From NCBI GenBank assembly GCA_951394045.1, contig OX595994.1:1488001-1552000 (forward strand): 64,000 nt of DNA. Reading direction: 5' to 3'. The stretch's first letter is position 1. Each line of letters begins with the position of its first letter. The DNA comes from Nitzschia sp. DOCU1. Lineage: Eukaryota; Bacillariophyta; Bacillariophyceae; Bacillariales; Bacillariaceae. Both the position numbers and the translations under genes were made by a program. The notes under the pieces were generated by a model, which did not search any database, was not told where the DNA came from, and worked only from the letters and a program-made list of their open reading frames with translations. This document shows, in pieces, positions 1 to 9,241 of this stretch.

Positions 1-1
1 T

Positions 2-280
2 GTGGACGAAGTCGAAGTTCTCCCCATCCCAACAAGGCATGAATACAGCGACAGGATTAAATCTCGAATTTGGAGCAACCGTTATGAGCTGCAAGAGAAC
101 GCGGAGCGCAATGCGGTGGAATTTGCCAGTGAAGGTTGGGATTGGCGCAATGTTACAGAGGACGAGGGAATGTACATTTGTTCAGCAAGTGGCGAACTGG
201 TGCATCCTGCATGGGTGGGAGATATTCCTCGTGCAGAGGATGGAGCAGGGAGACTGGAACGTGGTGATCCAGTCCACTAA
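2..280 (+). CDS. Diatom tandem-family protein, copy 1 (5' partial)
   Basis: This is the C-terminal 92 codons of a gene that begins left of the window. It carries the family block also seen in the genes at 1568 and 3127: RHEYSDRIK, then an [15 protein letters not shown] stretch, then SGELVHP near the end. All three genes lie in the same orientation, so this is a tandem family. I do not recognise the function; no membrane segment or catalytic motif is visible in this part. The reading frame is open from the window edge to a stop at 278-280. No start is available, because the first in-frame codon shown is GTG. The coding call rests on conservation with the two neighbours. Confidence 0.75.
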   Translation: MDEVEVLPIPTRHEYSDRIKSRIWSNRYELQENAERNAVEFASEGWDWRNVTEDEGMYICSASGELVHPAWVGDIPRAEDGAGRLERGDPVH

Positions 281-1567
281 TGATGCAATGCTACTACAAA
301 TTTTTCTTCGTCTGGAAGACAGTTCATATCGCAAACACACTTGCTGATTATCGGGAGTGACTCGCCAGGAGTTTCCCATTGATGTAAAATAAGTCCCAAT
401 ACCAGTGTCTCCATCACTATCCAACTTTACTGTTTCGAATGGACGCTAAAAGTTTCCCGCCGAAGATGAGAAGCGAACCCGGAAATGACGTTGCCCAAAC
501 AGTAGTGGTGGAGCCAGGGAACTAACGAGCGAGGATGATCCGACTCGTTGAGGCTTGACCGACATCCTATATCGCTCCTACGAGTAGAAACGGGACATTG
601 ACCAGTAATCTACTCTGGTATGTTTATCTTGTGATCACGAAACAATCCTTGGCTGGGCGCTCGCAGTTGTCTGGTGCTATAGTAGTAGCCGCTTTTCCTA
701 GCTAGTAGTAGAAGCTAGTAGTATTAGTCTTCACCAGCAGCCAATGACACCCACCCACCCCACCAAACAGCTTTATTTCAATTAGGTTGACAATTCCATT
801 GTCAATGGCAACAGCATCAGTCCTCGTAACGACGACTTCTCTACAAAAAATACCGCCACCATACGTAGTGGTGGTTTGTTGTTAGCACGACAAGATGGCA
901 AGGTTGTTCTTGCGGCCACCGCCAGCAAGCAACACTAGTTAATAGAATACTGGTATATGTTTCTACGGAATGATATTATGCTGGATTCGTTTTCTGGCTG
1001 CAATCAGTTCTTGAGTTTAACTACTAGATTAGTAGCGGAAGGTAGTTACTTCGACCGGCCAAGTTTGCGCTATGCTATGATAGCAATCGGCGGTCAGTTG
1101 GCATGTGTATCATACCCTTGTCGGTATGCACGATATTGTACCTGGAATTTTAGTAAAAGCGTAAGTGTGTACTGATGCAATCATTTAATAACTGACATTA
1201 CGGCACTCATGATTCCGATTGCTTCATTTAACGGAACATGTCGCATCGTATCTTGCAGTCGACTACCGGTACCGTCCCCAATCGACGACACCACTGACGC
1301 ATGTCCACAATCGGTAGGGATTGACGCGTAATACACACTTGGCTGGGCGAAAAGCATCAATCAACGATAAAACCACCTGCTGCTGCCGCCGATCGACCCA
1401 TCCATCATCGATCTTCGATCATCGGAAAAAATCAAAATAAACTTCCCTCCATAGAACACAGCAATTGGCAACTCTCCGAGCGATTTTTCTTACGTTTGTT
1501 TCATTTTCTTCTTTTCAACCAGTCACACAAGTTGCGCTTACTTCTTGTGTCAGTTGAGCACATTGCC
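281..1567. other. Intergenic, 1.29 kb
   Basis: No convincing gene. The stretch at about 699-732 is rich in CTAGTAG/TAGTAG motifs like those in other intergenic regions of this window. The short open frames lack conserved blocks. The last ~130 bases are the presumed promoter and leader of the next gene. Confidence 0.6.
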
Positions 1568-2143
1568 ATGGTGCGCCGTTCCGAGAGGGATTTCACGCGA
1601 GAGCGCCTGCTGAACCGGTTGGGTTACTTCAAAGATTTTAGTTCCAATGGAGGCATCAGCACGGTCCAATTTAAATCTCTCGAGCGGAGGGGCAGCACAG
1701 TATCACTGGACAGTGGTATTGCAAGAAATGCGCTCCGTAGTGGCGCTTCTTTTCAAGAAAAACTCCGTGGAGAAGACGTGCCGTCCGCACCACAAGTGTT
1801 GGCGCCAACGGAATCCAAGATCCCGGGCTCAACCGGACGCGTTCAATTCAGTCAAGTTGTATCTGGTGTTGAAATCCCATCAAGACATCAGTACTCAAGC
1901 CGCATCAAGAGGACGATGTGGGCAGATCGCGCGGAAATAGGTGCGATGGTGGAACGAAACATTGTTGAATTCGAGGCCGAAGGTTACGACTGGAGAAACG
2001 TTGTCCTCGATCAAGACATGTACGTAAACGAAGCCAGTGGAGAGCTTATTCATCCATGCCACTACTGTGCAAAGGATTATTATAAAGAAGAGAAAGATGA
2101 GCACTTTTTCCCTCCCTTACAGAGACATAACTCGATGGCTTGA
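1568..2143 (+). CDS. Diatom tandem-family protein, copy 2
   Basis: Encodes 191 residues. The ATG at 1568 sits in a good context (GCCATGG); an in-frame upstream extension has no ATG. Two blocks are shared with the copy at 3127: an N-terminal RERLLNRLGYFK segment (residues about 12-23), and a C-terminal block starting with SRHQYSSRIK, continuing through VERNIVEFEAEGYDWRNV and ending in SGELIHPCH. The region between them is variable and Ser/Pro/Gly-rich. There is no signal peptide or membrane helix, so it is probably nuclear or cytosolic. Function is unknown. It could be an adaptor with two short interaction blocks, but that is a guess. Confidence 0.75.
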   Translation: MVRRSERDFTRERLLNRLGYFKDFSSNGGISTVQFKSLERRGSTVSLDSGIARNALRSGASFQEKLRGEDVPSAPQVLAPTESKIPGSTGRVQFSQVVSGVEIPSRHQYSSRIKRTMWADRAEIGAMVERNIVEFEAEGYDWRNVVLDQDMYVNEASGELIHPCHYCAKDYYKEEKDEHFFPPLQRHNSMA

Positions 2144-3126
2144 TGCGCTCAAGCCCATGCCCATTAACATTCACGATGCAGCCGCTATCTCATCGGAATC
2201 AAGTTGTACAATATCTAAGCTACTAACTAAAATCGCATTTAGTCATTAGAGTCCCCTCTCGACATTTGGAAGCGCCGGCTCATGCTAGCCGTCCAACAAT
2301 CCCAGCCCGCCTGCGGCCTTCGATCATTTTCCGTGTCATGGCTAACTAAGTTGAGGAGAAAGAGGGGTTCAAGGTTGCAACGAATACAAAATTGTATCTA
2401 TCTGTTGCGGTTGGCTCCGGATCCCGCGTCGGCGGCAAAGTTATGTTGTCCTAGCTTTTACGTGTGTACCTCTACTAGTAAATGATGGCGTACTGCGCGT
2501 GTGATTGCGGAAGGTTACCAATTCATTCATTCCAACCCCGGCGCGCTCGGTTTGGGGATGGATGGGGGGCTATAATTTGTCATTGTTTGACACCAATGTT
2601 CGCTCTGGCAATGCCAACGGAAACGATGTGCTGTCAAAAAGACAGAGTTCAATCGGACTTTGCAGTTTTGTGACGGAAATCGTTCGCTGCATTTTCGTCA
2701 TTTAGGAACTCATACTTAACGAATGCGAGGTCGAATTTCCTTTGTTCGTGCTAATCTACGGGTAAAAGGACATTTTTAAAAACTGCCCGACACAATATCG
2801 GAAACATCAAGATCACACATGGAAAGATCATTCGCGGCCATCATCCACCATCGCCTCGCCTCGCCTCGCCTCGCCTCGCTCTCTCTCGTGTTTTCAACGC
2901 GAAAACAACGCAGGACCGCCACGAGTCGCCCTGCGTCATTGCACGCGATAGCGCGAGGTCGGCTTCGATTTGGTTCGGCATCGTAGTTTTGCGCCATAAT
3001 TCCACCCATCAACTTTTTTTCGCCTGCTTCTAGCCTCTTTGGGCTTCTCACTTTGGGCCGCTTCCGATTCAACGTTTCTTGGAACAAACTCCATTGTTTA
3101 CAAGGACAACACTATAATCATTGACC
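2144..3126. other. Intergenic, 0.98 kb, with CGCCT microsatellite
   Basis: No supported gene. A five-copy CGCCT pentanucleotide repeat lies at 2852-2880. The last ~300 bases are the promoter and leader of copy 3. Confidence 0.6.
2852..2880. repeat. (CGCCT)5 microsatellite
   Basis: Five direct copies of the pentamer CGCCT are seen upstream of the gene at 3127. It is probably a slippage-prone microsatellite. Confidence 0.85.
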
Positions 3127-3831
3127 ATGGGAAAAGCCGTAGCATCGCCGACCAGTCATCCTCTTCCCCATGAACATGCCATTAGGGCGAAATTGTTGAA
3201 CCGCCTTGGCATTTACAAGACAATCCCCGTCCGCAACGCGGGAGAAAGAAGAAAGTATGTGATCCGTGGCGTAGGGGCGACCTCGCAACAACTTCGAAGA
3301 GCCAACGTGGTGCCCTTTCGATTACCGCTAAACGACAGCACTGATAGCACCAATGCTCCAGCCCACCAACCGCTAACCTTTTCACCACCGGCGTATGTGT
3401 CACCTCCCTCCAACGTTTCTCTATCGCAAACGAACGATCGAAGCATCCAATTTGAGAACGAAGTGTTAGTTGTTCCGATACCGAGCCGCCATGAATACTC
3501 TAATCGCATCAAGAAGTTCTTGTGGACTGGCACGGAAGAGATTAGTGAGAATGCAGAACGAAATCGGACCGAGTTTGCTAGTGAAGGGTGGGACTGGCAC
3601 AGCGTCTTGGAAGATGATGAAATGTATGTGGACTCTGAATCTGGGGAACTAGTGCATCCGATATGGCTAGAAGAAGAAGACGAAGCCGATGAAACCATGA
3701 TGATGGATGGTCTCGAGGAAAGTCTTCCGAAACTCTCAAGAAGTCAATCCTTTTCAGCAAACCTTCAAGAGCTAAGTGACGGCAATATGCAAGACAAAGG
3801 AAGCTATGATGTTTTGTTGTGGGGCGCATGA
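3127..3831 (+). CDS. Diatom tandem-family protein, copy 3
   Basis: Encodes 234 residues from the ATG at 3127 (ACCATGG context). It has the same two blocks as its neighbours: RAKLLNRLGIYK near residues 22-33, and a block starting SRHEYSNRIK, continuing with [16 protein letters not shown] and ending SGELVHPIW. The block is followed by an acidic tail (EEEDEADE) and a Ser-rich C-terminus. Between the blocks is a Pro/Ser-rich linker. No membrane helix or targeting peptide is visible. Function is unknown. The acidic tail and the conserved aromatic-rich block suggest a protein-protein interaction module (inference only). Confidence 0.8.
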   Translation: MGKAVASPTSHPLPHEHAIRAKLLNRLGIYKTIPVRNAGERRKYVIRGVGATSQQLRRANVVPFRLPLNDSTDSTNAPAHQPLTFSPPAYVSPPSNVSLSQTNDRSIQFENEVLVVPIPSRHEYSNRIKKFLWTGTEEISENAERNRTEFASEGWDWHSVLEDDEMYVDSESGELVHPIWLEEEDEADETMMMDGLEESLPKLSRSQSFSANLQELSDGNMQDKGSYDVLLWGA

Positions 3832-4354
3832 ATTTGCAATTTTTGTATCAACTCAAGCTAGCGAACCGCACACGGAACTAACGTACAAACTGACTATAGT
3901 GAAGCGGTTGCATAACCTTTTCTACTACCCACCTCCCACACTAGGTAGTAGCAATAGTAGAGGTTGATCGGAATGTGTTCTCAATCGGTTCCAGCCACCG
4001 ATGTGTTCGCATGCGTGCAAATATTCTCAAGCACGACTTGTGCAGTTCTCATCAGCTACAGTTCGCACTTGGAGGTGACTGCGGGTCCATGGCAACAGGC
4101 TCTACTGCTGTTAGTTCAAAAGTTATTTACCATGTCGTTTGAGTCTGTCAGAGCGTGGAATAAGCACTTCGATCCGCTCCGGTGGTCTAAGTAGTTGCTA
4201 ACTTGATTGTGTGTACTCTATGCTGTTTAACTATAGTTAGCATTTTGTCGGCGCGTCTATTCCGTGCTTGTAGAAAGCAATCTGACGCAGGGAAAATAAT
4301 GCTGTTTTATTAGATGCTCATAAGCAAGCCTCCTATCCCACCTCGATAGTCGAC
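3832..4354. other. Intergenic between convergent genes, 0.52 kb
   Basis: Contains TAGTAG-type motifs at about 3943-3962 near the 3' end of copy 3. No gene or RNA structure recognised. Confidence 0.6.
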
Positions 4355-5017
4355 CTACTGATCAGCAGGTTGGATTTGATAATCTTCATCGTCTTCATCG
4401 TACACAATCCCCTGTCCTTTATAATCCGATGGCATCTTCATCCCCGTCCTCGGATCCTCCCAGGTGTATCCATTAGGATACAAGACCTCAATTATACTCC
4501 TGGGCAAATCAATCGAGGATGCCCCAGTTTCGCTGTTCGCAAAGGCTTCTACATTGAGGGCAGGAAGCGAATGAAACAAGTGACCATTGATCATCAAGTC
4601 ATAGGCGCGAAAGTCCGGGGCGACATGCCGCTTGGGTGGCCGACATGTCGCCAGGACTTCTAGTCGCAGATTATCGCGGGTAGTAAAAGCATGGGAAAAC
4701 ACCGAAGATCCTTGCTTGCGGCCAAAAAAGATTTCTTCACCGTTGAACTCCACTTGTTGTTTGCCAGTGTTGACACTCCAAACAAGAGTTACAGTGTACA
4801 TCTTTGGTTCTATGGGAGTGGGTGTGGGTTGCGGTGCTGGCGTTTCATCCGGTGCATCCAACAGGCAAAGTTCTCTCGATTCTGGGATCACAGGTTCCGC
4901 AGGGGATGGGGCAAGTTGAAAGGTCCAAGTGATGCGTTTCTTCGATTCTTTTCTTACCCGCCCAACATCTTCTTCGTCGAAGGCTACTTTGTAGAGACTA
5001 TCAGAAATGGAAGACAT
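4355..5017 (-). CDS. Unknown beta-rich protein, possibly FAIM1-like
   Basis: 220 residues. The ATG is at 5017; upstream in-frame codons run into a CAATA repeat and no better start is seen. After a polar, proline-rich N-terminal third, the region from about residue 85 alternates hydrophobic and polar residues as a beta-sandwich would: TVTLVWSVNTGKQQVEFNGE, then HAFTTRDNLRLEVLA, then FRAYDLMINGHLFHSLPAL. This resembles the Fas apoptotic inhibitory molecule (FAIM1) fold as I remember it (W-S-v-tsG-kq-v-v-dG...ydL.idG..f...P). I treat that as a hypothesis. The C-terminus is acidic. No targeting signal is evident, so it is likely cytosolic. Confidence 0.7.
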   Translation of the reverse strand: MSSISDSLYKVAFDEEDVGRVRKESKKRITWTFQLAPSPAEPVIPESRELCLLDAPDETPAPQPTPTPIEPKMYTVTLVWSVNTGKQQVEFNGEEIFFGRKQGSSVFSHAFTTRDNLRLEVLATCRPPKRHVAPDFRAYDLMINGHLFHSLPALNVEAFANSETGASSIDLPRSIIEVLYPNGYTWEDPRTGMKMPSDYKGQGIVYDEDDEDYQIQPADQ

Positions 5018-5392
5018 GCTTACTGAACTTGGTTCGAATTTATGGTTGTATTGTATTGTATTGTATTGTATTGGAGAGAGAAATGAAGCAAGGATATCCA
5101 ACGCTTCGAAATTTCCTCCACGGCATTGGGCGGAAAGCCAATCCAAGAGCGAAGGCCACTCCGCTTTCCCGCCATTTTTTCGGTACGTGTCCTGTCGTAC
5201 CAAATCTACGTATGACGTCATTCCCGCTTTGAAACGTGGGAACCACGGGTCGCCGAAATTTCCGTCCACACGAAATGACGCAGAATGTCATCGTCCATGA
5301 GATGTCGTTCGAACGAATCACCATCACCGTTGTCATATCTTTGCTGCTTACTACTGACTCCTGCCATCGATAGTGCTATTTGTTTTTGAAGT
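5018..5392. promoter_or_regulatory. Divergent promoter region
   Basis: A 375-base spacer between the divergent genes at 4355-5017 and 5393-6187, so it should hold both promoters. The only distinct element is the pentanucleotide repeat at 5049-5073. Confidence 0.5.
5049..5073. repeat. (TATTG)5 microsatellite in 5' leader
   Basis: Five perfect copies of TATTG lie 32-56 bases upstream of the minus-strand ATG at 5017, i.e. (CAATA)5 in that transcript's presumed leader. Confidence 0.9.
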
Positions 5393-6187
5393 ATGGCTGG
5401 AGAAAGAAATTCCAATGTTCCGCTCGTATCAGCTTTCCTAGTTGGGGCCCTGACAGGGGCGGGGGCGGCTGCTGTGTGGAAAGTTTTCAAACTAGGCGAT
5501 CGGTTGAATGGTAGGTGTGCTGCGGCGCTTTGACTCCTTATTCTCTAGCATTTGCAATTGTTTTTCACAGTTTTCCTTGTCTATTTTTGGTTAATACTTT
5601 CAGCTGGGGCTACCATTGAAGGAAATGATCTGTCTCTGTTTTATGGCGACGTAGACGCTCTGACGGAGATCACGGATTCTCGAAAATACCTTCCAGACGA
5701 GCTATACGGGAAAATGGTGCGAGACACCGTGGTTTGCTGTGTGGATGCTTTGATCGTGAGGAGGAGGGAGGATGGGGAAAAAGAATGTTTGTTGGTAAAA
5801 CGGGCTTCCGAACCCGTGAAGGGTGTCTGGTGGCTACCAGGGGGGCGCCTTCTCAAGGGGGAGACATTCTTCGCAGCTGCCATTCGCAAAGCACAACAAG
5901 AGACAGGGTTGGCGGATGTCAAGCCGATTCAAGTTTTAGGGGTATGGAACACTTTCTTTCCGACGTCGCATTGGGATACAGCAACGGTCAAAGGAACCCA
6001 AACCGTTAATCCTATTGTTTTGGTAGAATTGGGCAACGCAGGCGCCCGCGTCAAGTTGGACGAAACAAGCGACAAATTTCGATGGATTCGATTGGACCCA
6101 GACGTAGCCGAAAAGAATGGGGAAGACCGGTATCCGATAGAAGCCCTTCGCCGTCTCAAGGCCTGGAACCCAGACTATGATAGTTGA
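5393..6187 (+). CDS. Nudix hydrolase, GDP-mannose hydrolase-like, N-terminally anchored
   Basis: Two exons, 5393-5510 and 5604-6187, give 233 residues; the intron is GTAGGT...CAG. Residues about 10-31 form a hydrophobic Gly/Ala-rich helix, probably a membrane anchor. The Nudix fold follows, with the box at about residues 120-142 (GGRLLKGE....IRKAQQETGL). The usual RE of REUXEEXGU is RK here. That degeneracy, plus the following LGVWNTFF, recalls the GDP-mannose mannosyl hydrolase subgroup (inference). Nudix enzymes cleave nucleoside diphosphates linked to another moiety; a sugar-nucleotide substrate is plausible. A second acceptor at 5570 is also in frame and would add 11 mostly hydrophobic residues. 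Confidence 0.85.
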
Positions 6188-6266
6188 AGAGTCGGCGTAT
6201 CCTTCTTGTGTAATTTAGTGTGAGCAATATAGTATCAGCATAACTAATTCTAGGTTGCGAGCGGTT

Positions 6267-8732
6267 CTACGTCCGATGTGGGAACATGATACGTCGGTAA
6301 GCATCAATCAACATTTGCTTTCGGGAGTAATTTCTCCTTTCGTCCCCAGGGCGGAGCCAGAGGGGGTCTTCTTTACCGGGACGCGCCCGGTTTTCGTTCT
6401 CTTCCCAACCACGTTGGACAGCCATGTATCGGTTCAACTCCTCCAACGATTCCAATGATGCTGCCTTGCTCCCGTAGGTCTCCTCTAATTGGAACGGCAC
6501 GACAGTGATGGGGTAATTCGTTACCGGGATGTTTGCAGGAGTTGGTCCCTTCTCTTCAAACAATTGTGTCTGCTCCATTGCCGATTCGTCGCGGGCGTAT
6601 AAATCTTCTCCTAGCACTCCCAGACCCCCACCTTCTTTTCGTTTGAGAACTTTCACGATAGCGGTATTGGCAGGACCCACTTCTGTGTAACGATAGAGCG
6701 GGGTGGCGAAACCTTCGACGGGCCCATCCAAGCCATGAGACTGCGCCGTAGAATCTGAGTATTGATTTTGCACCGCAATCTGCACGAATTTTTGGCTTTG
6801 CATCGCCATAGCTGTGTTCATGATTTGATGGTTCTCTGCCGCATCCAGAGCCGAAACCCCCGCGTTGGTCATTACAGTGTGTTCAATCGCCTTCAGAAGC
6901 TGAGAATTAATGGTACCGCCTTCTACGTCCGCAAACGGCAGGCCCCATGTCATGATGCCCCGAATCCGACCATTATTGTCCAAATAAAAGACAACGCCGA
7001 TCCCATAGGTCTGTTGAACAAGGCCCATGCGTTTCCGCTGACGAGTCTGGCGGCGTCGGAGGGTTCGATAATGGGAAAGGGTTTGTTCCTTATCAAGACG
7101 GCCGATCATCTTCTCTTCCTCTTCTTCGATTAGTCGGGTGATTTTACGTTGCGCCGAGGAGTTGGTCCACCAAAATCCTCGAGTCGCTAATCGCTCCGAA
7201 TCACAATGACCCACACAGAGCGCTTGGATACCGAGGCTAGAAAGGGATGAAACGATAGGGGCACCGTGCCCTGGGTAGGATGTAACATCTGATCTCCAAA
7301 CGGGCAATGAAGTCGTAGAAAACGATTCTGCCTCATCACTGTGACGAGTCGAAAAGGTGGCGTTGGTAGCAAGGTACTCGCGAGACATGTTGATTGCCGC
7401 GACACGGCCTGCCTCGGCCCCGTTGAGACTCCCCTCACCGGCAATACTCGCTTGTCCCGTAGCTGAATTGGGATATTTTGCAACTGAGCCTGCTGCATAT
7501 ATACGCGAGGCTACCATCAGTTCTGCATTCACTGCAATGCGGCCATCATCTTCAAAGCACGCCACTACCGATGGCTCAAACGAGGATGACTTCGTTAATT
7601 GAGACCACGTCTTGTACCACGGCCGACCATCGGATGACTCTTTCATTCGTTCCGGAATCTCGGTGGTAGGCAAGGCAGCTGTTCCTTTGGTTCCATAGGA
7701 ATCCGGAGCAATCACAAGCAGATCCACAAGAGTCCGCCTTGTTTCCAACAAGTCGTAAATTTTAGCCGAGTGGAGTTCCAATTTTCGCGAGCGCGCCTTT
7801 GTATCAGCAACATATCTGACAACCGATCGATCCTGAATATCAATATCTCGTCGAACCATTTTCTTACGCAGCTCTGAGCTCAAATACTGGGGTAATATGC
7901 TCCAGGCAGGACCAGGATTTCCAAATACAATGGTCGGTTTCTTTTTCCCAACTTGTTCAGCCAAGCACGCCAAATCCAACGCTTCCCACCCAGAACCTAA
8001 TATGGCAATCTTTCCGCCACTGGATGCAATATCTACCACTGCTGAACGGACTCTATCGGGGGGCATCATCGGACGTTTCGTATTGCCCAGCAGCTCAGTT
8101 GTTCGAAGTTCGAAAACTCGAGACAGTGCTGACTCTTCGAACAATTCCAGTGGCGGAGGCGCACCTCGGGCACCAGTGGCCACGAGGATTCCGTACTTGT
8201 ACTTTAGTTGAGTTTGCCGGTCCGATAACAGCTGGATTGTCCGAAGTTTGGGATCAAATCCAGTCACAGTCTCCCGATAGTCATCTATACGATTTGGGGC
8301 TGTTTTGTCGACCGGTCTCAAAGGATCAATGACCGCAATCTTTGCTTTGGGGCATTTTTCTCGCAAGGTCCGCAGCGCACACTGTCCCGCATTTCCATTA
8401 CCCACAATGATAAAGTCATAAACCTTAACCTTGGTTGCACCGTCGTCATGGTTGGCCCGATCCGATGGTTGCTCCAGGTCTTCAGGCATCGAGAAATCCA
8501 GAGAAGTTCTATTGGGCTCAAGGAAATTGGTCCAGGAATACTGGCTGTTGATCAGTCGCATTAGAACCCTTGACATAGCAGAGAATGAAGTTACTTCTCC
8601 CCGTGAGCTTTCAGTTACCTGCCTTCCATCTTGTTCACTAGATAGGCGGTACACCCCAAACCCAGCAGAAGAAATGCCGATTGCCAAAGCACGCGAGGCA
8701 ACTGATGAATGAAATATTCGACGGGCCGACAT
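6267..8732 (-). CDS. AIF-like FAD/NAD(P)-dependent oxidoreductase, mitochondrial
   Basis: 821 residues in a single exon, ATG at 8732. The N-terminus (SARRIFHSSVASRALA) is basic, hydroxylated and free of acidic residues, as expected for a mitochondrial presequence. The first dinucleotide-binding motif is YDFIIVGNGNAG at residues 105-116. An ILVATGARG motif and a second Rossmann motif (IAILGSGWEALDL) follow, then an FAD-domain-like VASRIYAAGSVAKYP. This is the pyridine nucleotide-disulfide oxidoreductase fold. The organisation resembles apoptosis-inducing factor (AIFM1), whose known roles are respiratory-complex biogenesis and cell-death signalling. No CxxxxC redox disulfide is seen beside the FAD motif, which agrees with AIF rather than a disulfide reductase. 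The C-terminal ~350 residues are longer than in AIF and unrecognised. Confidence 0.85.
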   Translation of the reverse strand: MSARRIFHSSVASRALAIGISSAGFGVYRLSSEQDGRQVTESSRGEVTSFSAMSRVLMRLINSQYSWTNFLEPNRTSLDFSMPEDLEQPSDRANHDDGATKVKVYDFIIVGNGNAGQCALRTLREKCPKAKIAVIDPLRPVDKTAPNRIDDYRETVTGFDPKLRTIQLLSDRQTQLKYKYGILVATGARGAPPPLELFEESALSRVFELRTTELLGNTKRPMMPPDRVRSAVVDIASSGGKIAILGSGWEALDLACLAEQVGKKKPTIVFGNPGPAWSILPQYLSSELRKKMVRRDIDIQDRSVVRYVADTKARSRKLELHSAKIYDLLETRRTLVDLLVIAPDSYGTKGTAALPTTEIPERMKESSDGRPWYKTWSQLTKSSSFEPSVVACFEDDGRIAVNAELMVASRIYAAGSVAKYPNSATGQASIAGEGSLNGAEAGRVAAINMSREYLATNATFSTRHSDEAESFSTTSLPVWRSDVTSYPGHGAPIVSSLSSLGIQALCVGHCDSERLATRGFWWTNSSAQRKITRLIEEEEEKMIGRLDKEQTLSHYRTLRRRQTRQRKRMGLVQQTYGIGVVFYLDNNGRIRGIMTWGLPFADVEGGTINSQLLKAIEHTVMTNAGVSALDAAENHQIMNTAMAMQSQKFVQIAVQNQYSDSTAQSHGLDGPVEGFATPLYRYTEVGPANTAIVKVLKRKEGGGLGVLGEDLYARDESAMEQTQLFEEKGPTPANIPVTNYPITVVPFQLEETYGSKAASLESLEELNRYMAVQRGWEENENRARPGKEDPLWLRPGDERRNYSRKQMLIDAYRRIMFPHRT

Positions 8733-9241
8733 GATACTCTATGACCACTACGTCACACCACAAGTAGGCCAATGATACTGTGCACAGCACGGAGTATTCG
8801 ACTCTATGCGTGGACGCTTCAGCAATGTAAAAGCGCCATGGTGAGTCCAAAAGATCGTACCACCTCACATCATTCGTCGTCGCTCATCTTCTCACTCGCG
8901 CATATCACACGCGGATTTCATTCATTCCCGCTCATAATTTGACTTCTTGGATCGAAAGGCATTCATAGAGTACCTAGTTTGACTCCTTCGAATAAAATCG
9001 ACCAAGAGGACTCGATGGATTACAGTCCATGGAGTCGATGCACGGTTGCCGCCGCGCCGCCGGCCATTGCCATCATTGGGTACTATGATAGCATCATCCC
9101 GACGACACTCTTTCGAAATCTGTAACTTCGTAACCTCATCATGTGTCATGTTCTTATCCACACACACCATGTGTCATGTTCTTATCCACACACAGATGAC
9201 GATTATCCACTGACACGAACAAGAAATCCCGAGCTTCTAAA
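8733..9241. promoter_or_regulatory. Divergent promoter region with 28-bp tandem duplication
   Basis: A 509-base spacer between the AIF-like gene (minus) and the RNase H-domain gene (plus). Besides the duplication at 9141-9194, nothing specific is seen. Confidence 0.5.
9141..9194. repeat. 28-bp tandem duplication
   Basis: ATGTGTCATGTTCTTATCCA plus a CA-rich tail occurs at 9141 and again at 9169, identical over the span. It ends about 47 bases before the ATG of the gene at 9242, so it may duplicate a leader or promoter element. Confidence 0.85.
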
